Source: Streptomyces sp. 135 (GTDB taxonomy: Bacteria; Actinomycetota; Actinomycetes; Streptomycetales; Streptomycetaceae). Taken from it: 64,000 bases of DNA. Below, in pieces: positions 1 to 7,928 of the stretch. The notes beneath the pieces are model-generated. The model saw nothing but the letters and a program-made list of their open reading frames with translations, was not told the origin of the DNA and made no database searches. Within the stretch, counting starts at the first letter, position 1. Each line of letters opens with the position of its first letter. The stretch spans positions 7,371,415-7,435,414 of the forward strand of contig NZ_CP075691.1 of the NCBI RefSeq assembly GCF_020026305.1. The letters are read 5' to 3'. Position numbers and translations under genes: made by a program.

Positions 1-2
1 TC

Positions 3-980
3 CCGCCACGCCCGCCCGGCGGCGCGCGCCGGTGGCCGCGGTCGTTCGCCGACCGGCTGACCGCGCCGCTGCCCGGACTGCGCGCGTTCGCCCGGTTCGC
101 CCGCGAGGGCGCCCTGCGGCCCGGGCCCGAAGGCCTCGCCGACATCCGGCGGCTGCCGTACGAACCGGGCCCGCTGCCCCGCGTCGACCACCGCACCGTC
201 GCCGTCACCTGGGCCGGGCACGCCAGTTGGGTCGTACGCATCGGTGGCCTCACAGTCCTCACGGACCCCGTCTGGTCCCGCAAGATCCTCGGCACGCCGG
301 CCCGCGTCACCCCCGTGGGCGTCGCCTGGAGCGCGCTGCCCCGCGTCGACGCGGTCGTCATCAGCCACAACCACTACGACCACCTGGACGCCCCGACCCT
401 GCGCAGGCTCCCGAGGGACACGCCCGTTCTCGTCCCCGCCGGGCTCGGCCGCTGGTTCACCCGCCGCCGCTTCAGCCGCGTCACCGAGCTCGACTGGTGG
501 GAGGGCGCGGAAGTGGACGGCGTGCGCTTCGACTTCGTGCCCGCCCACCACTGGTCCAAGCGGAGCCTGCTCGACACTTGCCGCACGCTGTGGGGCGGCT
601 GGGTCATGACGGACGGCCAGGGGCAGCGCGTCTACTTCGCGGGCGACACCGGCTACGGCCACTGGTTCGAGCGGATCGGCGACCGCTACCCCGGCATCGA
701 CCTCGCGCTGCTGCCCATCGGGGCGTACGACCCGCGCTGGTGGCTCAGCGACGTCCACTGCGACCCCGAGGAGGCCGTCCGGGCGGCGATCGACCTGGGC
801 GCGCGGCGGATGGCCCCCATGCACTGGGGCACGTTCCTGCTCTCCGCCGAGCCGGTCCTCGAACCGCTCACCCGGGTGCGGGCCGCCTGGGAGCGGACGG
901 GGCGCCCCCGCGAGGACCTGTGGGACCTGCCGGTGGGAGCCTCGCGGGTGCTGGATCGAAGCTCCGCAGCTGCCGGGTGA
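3..980 (+). CDS. NAPE-PLD-like metallo-beta-lactamase-fold hydrolase (5' end outside window)
   Basis: The reading frame is open from the left edge, so the start codon lies outside the window. The fold is metallo-beta-lactamase: S-H-N-H-Y-D-H-L-D near 363-389 is the zinc-binding HxHxDH motif, followed by F-A-G-D-T-G-Y-G and a late M-H-W-G-T-F. The run from FAGDTGYG through PIGAYDPRWW to HWGTF closely follows the N-acyl-phosphatidylethanolamine phospholipase D (NAPE-PLD) family, so a zinc phosphodiesterase or lipid hydrolase is the best guess; the substrate is not known. No signal peptide is visible in the part present. The 3' end overlaps the convergent membrane-protein gene by 113 nt, which is unusual but both frames look genuinely coding. 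Confidence 0.85.
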   Translation, partial: PPRPPGGARRWPRSFADRLTAPLPGLRAFARFAREGALRPGPEGLADIRRLPYEPGPLPRVDHRTVAVTWAGHASWVVRIGGLTVLTDPVWSRKILGTPARVTPVGVAWSALPRVDAVVISHNHYDHLDAPTLRRLPRDTPVLVPAGLGRWFTRRRFSRVTELDWWEGAEVDGVRFDFVPAHHWSKRSLLDTCRTLWGGWVMTDGQGQRVYFAGDTGYGHWFERIGDRYPGIDLALLPIGAYDPRWWLSDVHCDPEEAVRAAIDLGARRMAPMHWGTFLLSAEPVLEPLTRVRAAWERTGRPREDLWDLPVGASRVLDRSSAAAG

Positions 981-1875
981 GCGCGTCCCCCAGGGCCTGG
1001 TCCAACGGGCCGCCGTGCTCGATGCCCAGCTGACCGGCAAGCTCGACGGCGTGCAGTCGGACGGCGGCCTCCAGCAACTGGGCGTAGGCCTCGACCGCAC
1101 CGCGGAGCCGGGACCTCGCGGTCAGCGCGAGCACGCCCGCGACCGGCGCCGCGGGCCACCACCACACCGCCAGCGGCGCGTACAACACCCCCCAGCCGCC
1201 CAGCGTGGACGCACGCGTGAGCGACTGCTCGGCGGCGGTGATCTCCGCGCGGGTGGTCTCGGGCAGCATGAGCCACAGGTGCGGCCAGAGCACCGGCAGG
1301 TCCAGGTGGTGGTCGCGCTCCAGGCGGACGGCGACGGCGTGGACACGATCGCCGCTCCACGTCGGCCGGTCCGGTTCCTCCGCGCCGACGCGCCGCATGG
1401 CCTGGTGCGCGGCGTGACGCGGCGCGGGGTCGGCCCGCTCGCCCCGCAGCGCCAGGGACCGGGCGTCGGCGTCCAGCTGCCGCCGGTAGCGCAGCGCGGC
1501 GTCCTCCCAGCGCGCCCGGCGGCGTATGACACGTCCGTACGCCCACTGCCGGAACGGCCGCGGCCAGGCCCGCCACCCGGCGGCAAGGACGGCGCGCCGG
1601 AGCACCGAACCCAGCCCCTGGGCGGCCAGCCCCGCCGCCCCGGCCGCGGCGAGAACCGCGCCGAGCAGCACGACCTGCCCGCCGGTACCGGAGGCGACGG
1701 GGGACTGGGCCCACCGGCCGATCCGGTCGACGAGGCGCTGGTGGTCCAGGGCATGGGCGTGGCCGAGGGAAGCGGCGACGGTGGCCGTGGCGAGCAGGAG
1801 CGCCCCGGGCAGCACCAGCAACGTGAGCCAGCGCTCGGCGAGCTTCTGCCCCAGTGCGCCGAGGAATCCGTTCAC
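868..1875 (-). CDS. Membrane protein of unknown function, partner of the CHAT locus
   Basis: A 335-residue protein from a GTG start. I do not recognise the family. Hydrophobic segments at about residues 15-40, 62-88 and 222-250 look like membrane spans; between the second and third lies a basic, Arg-rich cytosolic stretch, and the last 35 residues are Pro/Gly-rich and probably disordered. The gene starts 4 nt after the stop of the 146-residue gene upstream, so the two are almost certainly co-transcribed. Together they run divergently from the CHAT protease gene, which suggests a membrane-associated partner or target of that protease. The start is supported by this tight spacing rather than by a strong ribosome-binding site. 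Confidence 0.7.
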   Translation of the reverse strand: MNGFLGALGQKLAERWLTLLVLPGALLLATATVAASLGHAHALDHQRLVDRIGRWAQSPVASGTGGQVVLLGAVLAAAGAAGLAAQGLGSVLRRAVLAAGWRAWPRPFRQWAYGRVIRRRARWEDAALRYRRQLDADARSLALRGERADPAPRHAAHQAMRRVGAEEPDRPTWSGDRVHAVAVRLERDHHLDLPVLWPHLWLMLPETTRAEITAAEQSLTRASTLGGWGVLYAPLAVWWWPAAPVAGVLALTARSRLRGAVEAYAQLLEAAVRLHAVELAGQLGIEHGGPLDQALGDALTRQLRSFDPAPARLPPAGPTGPRGGAPSAPRRPAPG

Positions 1876-1879
1876 CGCG

Positions 1880-2320
1880 CTACAGCCGTTCCCCGCGCAG
1901 GGGTCGGCCGCTGACGCGGCAGCGCGGCGCGTCGGAGCCGTCGGGCCAGGCGTGCCGGGAGCACTGGCGCGTCGGGCAGAGCAGCACCCGCTCGCCGGGC
2001 AGGGCGGGGTCGACCCCGAGCGGGGTCATGCCCCGGACGGCGCCGCCGTGCACCCCCACGGCGTCGCCCGCCGCGAGCAGCGCCTCGTGCAGGGCGTCCA
2101 GCGCGGGGGCGGGGTCCTCTCCGGCGCGCAGGTCGGCGAGGAGGCGCTCCAACGGGGCGGCGCCCTCGGTCGCGTACGTCTCCAGGTCCGCGCGGATGCG
2201 CTCCAAACGCCCGCAGACGTGGGCGATCGCCTCCCGCACCCTCGTGTCGACACCGCTGTGCTGTTCCGCCACTTCCGAGCCCCCTGTCCGTACTGACGCG
2301 GCCATGCTGTCCGAAGCCAC
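1880..2320 (-). CDS. Small cytosolic protein of unknown function, divergent from CHAT gene
   Basis: 146 residues, family not recognised. The first two thirds are predicted helical (Glu/Arg/Leu-rich, residues 20-90). The C-terminal part contains C-P-T-R-Q-C-S-R-H and a further Cys, a possible small metal-binding or disulfide element. The start could be the GTG at 2320 or an ATG five codons downstream; neither has a convincing Shine-Dalgarno. It lies 4 nt upstream of the membrane-protein gene and is divergent from the CHAT protease gene, with only about 64 nt between the two starts. Similar small genes accompany CHAT/TPR proteins in the caspase-and-TPR-associated (CATRA) conflict systems of actinobacteria; membership here is a guess. 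Confidence 0.6.
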   Translation of the reverse strand: MASDSMAASVRTGGSEVAEQHSGVDTRVREAIAHVCGRLERIRADLETYATEGAAPLERLLADLRAGEDPAPALDALHEALLAAGDAVGVHGGAVRGMTPLGVDPALPGERVLLCPTRQCSRHAWPDGSDAPRCRVSGRPLRGERL

Positions 2321-2353
2321 CCGTCCGCGGCAACAGCCGATCTAGCCTTGCCG

Positions 2354-2370
2354 GTTGACGAGCCGTCAAC
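2354..2370. promoter_or_regulatory. Perfect inverted repeat between divergent CHAT-locus genes
   Basis: GTTGACG-AGC-CGTCAAC, seven-base arms with a three-base centre, sits 14 nt upstream of the CHAT gene start and inside the divergent intergenic region. Its position suggests an operator, or a small hairpin in the leader, controlling one or both transcripts. No regulator gene is adjacent. Confidence 0.45.
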
Positions 2371-2384
2371 GACAGGGGGAACTG

Positions 2385-5300
2385 ATGGGACAGCGCGAAA
2401 GGCTGCTGGCAGCGGTCATGAGCGGCGTGGAACGGGCGGGCGACAGGCGGGACCTGTCCCACGCCCTGGATCCGGCCGCGCTGACCGCCGCGCGCGATCT
2501 GGCGGCGTTCGCCGCCGAGGGCGACCTGGAAGCCGCGCACGCCTTGGCCTGGCTGCATTACCTGCGCTCCCAGGCACTCCCGCGGGCGCGGGCCGAACGG
2601 GAGTGGAAAGAGGCGGTCCGCCTCTTCGGGCAGTGCTTCGTCGTGGCGGAGGAAACCGTACCGGAGTCCCTGCGCCCGGCCGTCGCCGAGCGGGCGGTCC
2701 CCGACCTGATGGACCTGCTCACCCGCTCGTTCACCACCACCGATCCGGCACTCCTGGACACCACCGTGGACCTGGCACGACGTATCGAGCGCAGGCTGCC
2801 CGAAGGCCATCCGCGCCACGCGCACACCCTTTCCCTCCTCTGCGCCGCCCTGGACACACGGTTCGCGCGTGGCGGGGACCTGACGGACGCGGACGAGGCG
2901 GTGCGGGCGGGCCGTGCCGCCGTCCGGGCCACCCCTGACGGCCGGCCGCAGCGCGCGGGCTACCTGTCCAACCTCTGCGCCGCGCTGCTGAACCGCTCCA
3001 AGCGCACCGGTGACCTGCGGGACATGGACGAAGCGGTGGCCACCGGCCGCGCCGCCGCCCGGGGCGGCGGCGAGGACGACTCCGAGCGGGCCCGGTACCT
3101 GACCAACCTCGGTGCGGCCCTGCGGGCGCGGTTCCAACGGGCCGGCGAGCCGGGCGACATCGACGAGGCGGTGGAGGCGAGCCGCGCCGCCGCCTCGGCC
3201 GCACGCGCGGACGACCCTCGCCGGGGCCTGTTCCTGACCAACCTCGCCGTCGCCCTGCAGTCCCGGTTCCAGCGCACCGGGACGCTCACGGATGTGCACG
3301 AGGCCGTGGAGGCGAGCCGCGCCGCCGTCCGGACCGGTCCGCGGAGTGCGGGCTTCCTGTCCAACCTCTGCCTCGTCCTGCTGGACCGCTTCAACCGCAC
3401 CGGGATGCTCGCGGACGTGGACGAAGCGGTGGAGGCGGGCCGCGCCGCCGTCCGGGCGGCGCCCGACGGACACCCCGACCAGGCCGTGAGCCTGACCGGT
3501 CTCAGTTCCGCCCTGAGGTTCCGCTTCCAGGGCACCGGGATGCTCGCGGACGTGGACGAGGCCGTGGAGGCGGGCCGCGCCGCCGTCCGGGCCACCCCCG
3601 ACCGGCACCCAGAACGCGCGGCACGCCTGGCGGGCCTCGGCGCCTGCCTGCGGATGCGGTTCGAGCGCACCGGGGACCCGGGGGACGTGCACGAGGCCGT
3701 GGAGGCGGGGCGCGCCGTCCTGCGGATCGTCCCCGACGGCCACCCTCAACGCGCGGCGTACCTGGCCGAGTTCGCGGTCGCCTCGCAGCTGCGGTTCGAG
3801 CGCGGCGGAGCCCTCGGGGACCTGGATGAGGCGGTGGAGGCGAGTCGCGCCGCCGGCAGGCTCACTCCTGACGGCCACCCCCGGACCATGCACCTGGTCA
3901 GCCTCTGTATCGCCCTGCGGACGAGGTTCGAGCGCGGCGGGGACCCGCGTGACCTGGACGAAGCGGTGGAGGCGGGCCGCGCGGCCCGCCGGGTGATGCC
4001 CGCCGACCACCCCCAACGTGCCGGCGCCCTGATGAACCTCGCGAGCGCCCTGCGACTGCGGTTCGAGCGCACCGGAGCGGCGGCCGACTCGGCGGAGGAG
4101 CGGTCCGTCTGGGAAGGCGCTGCCGAGTCGGCCGCCGCTCCACCGTGGATACGCATCCGTGCGGCGCGGGGGGCGGCGCGCCTGGCCGCGTCCTCGGACC
4201 CCGGCCGGGCGGCCGCGTTCCTGGAGCGGGCCGTACTGACGCTGCCGCAGGTGGCACCGCGCCGCCTGCGGCGAGGCGACCAGCAGCACGCCCTCGGCAC
4301 CGACGCCGTCGATCTCGCCGCCGACGCGGCGGCCCTGGCCCTGACCGCCCCCGGCGGCACCGCGTCACAACGGGCCGCGCGGGCGCTGCGCCTGGTGGAG
4401 GCGGGCCGGGCCGTGCTCCTGTCCCAGGCGCTGGACACCCGGGACGACCTGTCCGAGTTGCACGTCCGGCATCCCGAACTGGCCTCGCGCTTCGTCGTCT
4501 TGCGTGACCTGCTGGACCGGGAGCAGACCGCGGCCGAGGAGGCGGCCGCGGGCGCGGGCCACGAACGGCACCGCCTGGCGGCCGAGTTGGAAGAGCTGAT
4601 GGACCGCATCCGGACCCTCGAAGGCTTCACCGGCTTCGGCCTGCCCCCGACCCTCGACGCCCTCCTGAGCGAAGCCGCCCACGGCCCTGTGGTGACGTAC
4701 AACATCAGCCGCTACCGCAGCGACGCGCTGCTCCTCACCGGCGAGGGCATCACCTCCTGCCCCCTGCCCCTCCTCACGGAGAAGGCCCTCTACACCCAAC
4801 TGGAGACCTTCCACCAGGCATTGGGCGAGGTGACAGCGCCCGACGGCGACCGGATCGCCGCGCAGCGGTCCCTGCGCGGCGTACTGGAATGGCTCTGGGA
4901 GGCGGCCGCGGAGCCGGTCCTCTCGGCCCTGGCGGCGACGTCGGACATGGCCGCGAGGGCTCGGCCCGGGGAGCTGCCGCGGGTGTGGTGGGCGCCGGGC
5001 GGTCTGCTGGGACTGCTGCCCCTGCACGCGGCGGGCTTCCACACCGACCAGGGCGACGCGGCACGGCGCCGCACGGTCCTGGACCGGGTGATCTCCTCCT
5101 ACACGCCCACCGTCCGAGCCCTGCGCCACGCCCGCAGGAGCCGCCTCCTGCCGTCGCCCGCCGACGAGCCCCGGTCCCTGATCATCGCCATGCCGAACAC
5201 GCCCGGCCTCAGCCCCTTGGCGCACGCCGCCGAGGAAGCCCGCCGGATCCACCCCCTGCTGCCCCGCCCGGTCCACCTCACGGCACCCGGCCCCACCGCC

Positions 5301-5819
5301 GACGGCGCCCCGCCCCCGCCGAGCCGCGGAACCCCGACCACGGACACCGTCCTCGCCTGCCTTCCGCAGTACGCCGTGGCCCACTTCGCCTGCCATGCCG
5401 AGAGCGACCACACCGACCCCGCCCAGAGCCGCCTGCTCCTGAACGACCACGCCACCACCCCGCTGACCGTCGCCGCACTGGCCCGGATGGACCTCACCCA
5501 CGCACAGCTGGCCTACCTCTCTGCCTGTAGCACCGCGGACCCCGGCAGCTTCGATCTGCTGGACGAGGCCATCCATCTCACCAGCGCGTTCCAGCTCGCG
5601 GGCTTCCCCCACGTCATCGGGACACTGTGGCCGGTCAGCGACCGCCTGGCCGCCGACATCGCCGAGTCCTTCTACACCCACCTGACCCCCGACCCGCCCG
5701 GCGGCACGCTCACCCCTGCCCGGTCCGCCACGGCCCTGCACCACACCATCCGGGCGATCCGCGACCGCTACCCGGCGACGCCGTCCCTCTGGGCGGGCCA
5801 CCTGCACGCGGGCGCGTAG
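2385..5819 (+). CDS. TPR-repeat protein with C-terminal CHAT caspase-like protease domain
   Basis: 1,144 residues. The ATG at 2385 is chosen because GACAGGGGGA precedes it at good spacing; an in-frame TTG ten codons upstream lacks a ribosome-binding site. Residues about 130-560 are roughly ten TPR-like repeats of 47-51 residues, each with a D-E-A-V-E-A/G-R-A-A core. After a helical middle region comes a CHAT domain (about 830-1,140). The clan CD dyad is visible: His1004 in H-F-A-C-H-A-E and Cys1048 in L-S-A-C-S-T, then a conserved G-F-P-H-V-I-G-T-L-W-P-V-S-D. CHAT proteases (separase/caspase relatives) act as triggered effectors in bacterial conflict systems; the TPRs probably sense or bind a partner. 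There is no signal peptide, so it should be cytosolic. It is divergent from a cytosolic/membrane gene pair. Confidence 0.93.
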   Translation: MGQRERLLAAVMSGVERAGDRRDLSHALDPAALTAARDLAAFAAEGDLEAAHALAWLHYLRSQALPRARAEREWKEAVRLFGQCFVVAEETVPESLRPAVAERAVPDLMDLLTRSFTTTDPALLDTTVDLARRIERRLPEGHPRHAHTLSLLCAALDTRFARGGDLTDADEAVRAGRAAVRATPDGRPQRAGYLSNLCAALLNRSKRTGDLRDMDEAVATGRAAARGGGEDDSERARYLTNLGAALRARFQRAGEPGDIDEAVEASRAAASAARADDPRRGLFLTNLAVALQSRFQRTGTLTDVHEAVEASRAAVRTGPRSAGFLSNLCLVLLDRFNRTGMLADVDEAVEAGRAAVRAAPDGHPDQAVSLTGLSSALRFRFQGTGMLADVDEAVEAGRAAVRATPDRHPERAARLAGLGACLRMRFERTGDPGDVHEAVEAGRAVLRIVPDGHPQRAAYLAEFAVASQLRFERGGALGDLDEAVEASRAAGRLTPDGHPRTMHLVSLCIALRTRFERGGDPRDLDEAVEAGRAARRVMPADHPQRAGALMNLASALRLRFERTGAAADSAEERSVWEGAAESAAAPPWIRIRAARGAARLAASSDPGRAAAFLERAVLTLPQVAPRRLRRGDQQHALGTDAVDLAADAAALALTAPGGTASQRAARALRLVEAGRAVLLSQALDTRDDLSELHVRHPELASRFVVLRDLLDREQTAAEEAAAGAGHERHRLAAELEELMDRIRTLEGFTGFGLPPTLDALLSEAAHGPVVTYNISRYRSDALLLTGEGITSCPLPLLTEKALYTQLETFHQALGEVTAPDGDRIAAQRSLRGVLEWLWEAAAEPVLSALAATSDMAARARPGELPRVWWAPGGLLGLLPLHAAGFHTDQGDAARRRTVLDRVISSYTPTVRALRHARRSRLLPSPADEPRSLIIAMPNTPGLSPLAHAAEEARRIHPLLPRPVHLTAPGPTADGAPPPPSRGTPTTDTVLACLPQYAVAHFACHAESDHTDPAQSRLLLNDHATTPLTVAALARMDLTHAQLAYLSACSTADPGSFDLLDEAIHLTSAFQLAGFPHVIGTLWPVSDRLAADIAESFYTHLTPDPPGGTLTPARSATALHHTIRAIRDRYPATPSLWAGHLHAGA

Positions 5820-5824
5820 GCGAC

Positions 5825-5861
5825 GGCCCCGGCTCCGACGTCCTGCGGCTACGCCGGGGCC
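5825..5861. terminator. Bidirectional terminator-like hairpin
   Basis: GGCCCCGGC pairs perfectly with GCCGGGGCC across a 19-nt loop region between the converging CHAT and DedA genes. The right arm overlaps the last codons of the DedA gene. There is no T tract, as is usual in this GC-rich group. Confidence 0.5.
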
Positions 5862-6469
5862 CGCCGGACCTTGCGCCACACGGTCGGCGCCGCGCTGATC
5901 AGCACCGTCAGCGCGACCGCGAGCACGACGCCCTCCCACGGCTCCTTGAACAGCGAGCCGCCGAGGATGCCGATCAACTGGTACGTCACCGCCCACGCGA
6001 GGCACGCGGGCACGTCCCCGCGCGCGAACCGCCGCACCGGCATCTTCGCCATCAGGCACGCCAGCATCACCGGGATCCGCCCGGCGGGGACCAGCCGGGA
6101 CAGCACGAGGACCATCACCCCGTGGTCCTCCAGCTTGGCCTGCGCCTGCGCGAGCCGCTCCTCGGGCGCCCGGTCACGGATCGCCTGGAGCCAGCGCGAA
6201 CCGTTCTTCGACCGCATTCCGCGCTGCCCCAGCCAGTACAGGGCGATGTCGCCGAGGAACGCCGCGAGCGCCGCGACGCCGAAGACGACGGGCAGCGAGA
6301 GCGACGGCGTCTCCTGGTGCAGGGCCACGACCGCCGCCGAACTGACCAGCGCGCCCGTCGGCACCACCGGCACCAGCGCGCCGATCACCACCAGCAGGAA
6401 CAGCGACGGATAGGCGACCGCCTGCTGGGTGCTCGCGGGCGCCACCTGGGCCGCCGCGGCGAGGTTCAC
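5849..6469 (-). CDS. DedA/VTT-domain integral membrane protein
   Basis: 206 residues, starting at a GTG that overlaps the stop of the upstream MBL gene (GTGA) and follows an AAGGCGG ribosome-binding site. It has the DedA (SNARE-associated/VTT) plan: several membrane segments (about 20-50, 60-80, 135-190), a re-entrant helix rich in small residues, and the diagnostic S-R-L-V-P-A-G-R-I-P at about residues 122-131. DedA proteins are linked to lipid scrambling or flipping and to envelope homeostasis. Translational coupling to an MBL-fold hydrolase suggests a shared lipid or envelope role, which is inference. Length is normal for the family. Confidence 0.88.
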   Translation of the reverse strand: MNLAAAAQVAPASTQQAVAYPSLFLLVVIGALVPVVPTGALVSSAAVVALHQETPSLSLPVVFGVAALAAFLGDIALYWLGQRGMRSKNGSRWLQAIRDRAPEERLAQAQAKLEDHGVMVLVLSRLVPAGRIPVMLACLMAKMPVRRFARGDVPACLAWAVTYQLIGILGGSLFKEPWEGVVLAVALTVLISAAPTVWRKVRRAPA

Positions 6470-7242
6470 CGGGCCGCCTTCGGCCGCACGCTCTCGCCGT
6501 GCAGGAGCCGGTGCACGGCCACCGCGGGTGCGAGACGGGCCGCCTGGCGCACGAACTCCAGGCCGGGCGCGTGGAATTCGTGCGGGCGCACCGCGTCCAT
6601 GCCGATCGGCCAGTACGTGCCGTAGTGCACCGGGATCGCGCTGCTCGGCGCGATCCGGGCGAGCGCCTCGGCGGCGCGCCCCGCGTCCAGATGCCCGTGC
6701 CCCAGGTAGGGGCCCCAGCCGCCGACCGGCAGCAGCGCCACGTCCACGTCCCCGACCTCCGCGGCCATCGAGTCGAAGAGCCCGGTGTCGCCCGCGAAGT
6801 AGGTGCGCGCCTCGCCGCTGATCACATAGCCGAGGGCCGGGGAGAGCCGCGGGCCGACCGGGAGCCGTCGCCCGTCGTGCAGCGCCGGCACCGCCCGCAC
6901 GACGACGTCGCCGACCGGGATCTCGTCACCCGGCGCGACCTCGGTGAACCGCAGCTGGGGCAGCCTGCGGGCGAGACCGGGCACTGAGCGCGCCGTGCCG
7001 CGCGGGACCAGGGCGCGGGTGCCGGGGGCGAGCCGGGCGAGCGAGGGGACGTGCAGGTGATCGGCGTGCAGATGCGAGATCAGCACGACGTCGGCGACGG
7101 CGGCGCCGGGCGGCGGCAACGCACCCCTGCGGCGCCGCAGATGCGCGAGCCGGCGGGCGAAGAGGGGGTCGGTGAGTACGCGGACGCCCGAGTCCTCGAC
7201 CGTGCAAGTGGCGTGACCCCACCATGTGACCTCGACGGGCAC
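6466..7242 (-). CDS. Metallo-beta-lactamase-fold hydrolase (UlaG/NAPE-PLD-like)
   Basis: 258 residues. The GTG at 7242 has a near-ideal AAGGAGGA five bases upstream and gives the standard V-E-V-T-W-W-G-H-A N-terminus; upstream extension is non-homologous. Zinc-binding residues are seen in S-H-L-H-A-D-H-L (HxHxDH), Y-F-A-G-D-T-G, and V-H-Y-G-T-Y. This arrangement is typical of the broad UlaG-like and NAPE-PLD-like hydrolases that cut phosphodiester or lactone bonds; the substrate is unknown. It is the first gene of a two-gene operon with the DedA protein (4-nt overlap) and divergent from the resolvase-like gene. It resembles the MBL gene at the left edge in fold but is shorter and only distantly similar. 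Confidence 0.88.
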   Translation of the reverse strand: MPVEVTWWGHATCTVEDSGVRVLTDPLFARRLAHLRRRRGALPPPGAAVADVVLISHLHADHLHVPSLARLAPGTRALVPRGTARSVPGLARRLPQLRFTEVAPGDEIPVGDVVVRAVPALHDGRRLPVGPRLSPALGYVISGEARTYFAGDTGLFDSMAAEVGDVDVALLPVGGWGPYLGHGHLDAGRAAEALARIAPSSAIPVHYGTYWPIGMDAVRPHEFHAPGLEFVRQAARLAPAVAVHRLLHGESVRPKAAR

Positions 7243-7324
7243 CCGGTTCCTCCTTATGGCGACTGTCTCCGAGCGTACGGCCAGGAGTAGGGTCGGCGGC
7301 CAGGACCGAGGTGAGGGGGACGCC

Positions 7325-7753
7325 ATGGGAGAGGTCGTGGGCATGGACACCGCCGTGGTGCGGGTGGCGTCGATCGCCAGCCTGACGCCCCTGGAGGAGC
7401 TCGACGCCGACCCCTTCCTGGTCGACTCGCGCAGCCAGCACGCGATGTGCGCGCGGTGGGCGGCCGACCACGGCTACGTCGTCACGCGGGAACTCGTCGT
7501 ACGAGAGCTGCGCGCCGACCACGTGGTGCTGTGGGGCGACGTCGAGGCGGGCCTCGTGGACCTCTTCGTCGTACCGAGCCACCGGGTCCTCGAGCGGGCG
7601 CTGCGGTGCCCTGAGGAGTTCACCGCGGAGTGCGCGCGGCGCGGGGTGCGGGTGGAGACGGCCGGGTTCGCGGAGCCCGCGTACGACTCACGGATGAAGG
7701 CGCGGGTGCACCGCCGCCTGTCCATGCCCACCGCGGGTTACGACGGCCGCTGA
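7325..7753 (+). CDS. Small protein resembling a serine-recombinase catalytic domain
   Basis: 142 residues; start at the ATG after GAGGGGGA. I do not recognise a named family, but layout and wording recall the N-terminal domain of serine recombinases: a first strand R-V-A-S-I-A-S, an insert ending Q-H-A-M-C-A-R-W-A-A-D-H-G-Y, then V-L-W-G-D-V-E-A-G-L-V-D-L-F-V-V-P-S-H-R-V-L, and later F-T-A-E-C-A-R-R-G-V-R-V-E-T-A. The place where the catalytic serine is expected reads Ala-Ser rather than Val-Ser, and there is no DNA-binding domain. It could be a non-catalytic derivative or a coincidental alpha/beta protein. It is divergent from the MBL/DedA operon and not near an intact mobile element. Confidence 0.6.
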   Translation: MGEVVGMDTAVVRVASIASLTPLEELDADPFLVDSRSQHAMCARWAADHGYVVTRELVVRELRADHVVLWGDVEAGLVDLFVVPSHRVLERALRCPEEFTAECARRGVRVETAGFAEPAYDSRMKARVHRRLSMPTAGYDGR

Positions 7754-7928
7754 GCGCGCCGCTCCGCACCCCCTCGCGACCCCTTCACGGCACCCTTCCC
7801 TTCCGCGCGCCCGGCGCCGCGGCGTGGTCGGCGTCGCGGGACGGGGTAGGGACGGGGGCGTGGGCCCCGGGACAGGGGCCTGTGACACGCTGGTGTCCGG
7901 TTCCGGGTGAAAAGCGAAGGGGTGAGGC

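Noticed and set aside
2870..4080. Tandem DNA repeats of about 145-150 bp
   Set aside because: These encode the TPRs of the CHAT protein and are explained by them.
1872..4289. 805-codon open frame on the minus strand opposite the CHAT gene
   Set aside because: It is a shadow of the TPR repeats: low-complexity Arg/Pro/Gly-rich translation, no domain, and codon usage wrong at third positions.
4365..6059. 564-codon minus-strand frame opposite the CHAT domain and DedA start
   Set aside because: Runs across two convincing genes and encodes Gly/Arg-rich noise; a GC-rich artefact.
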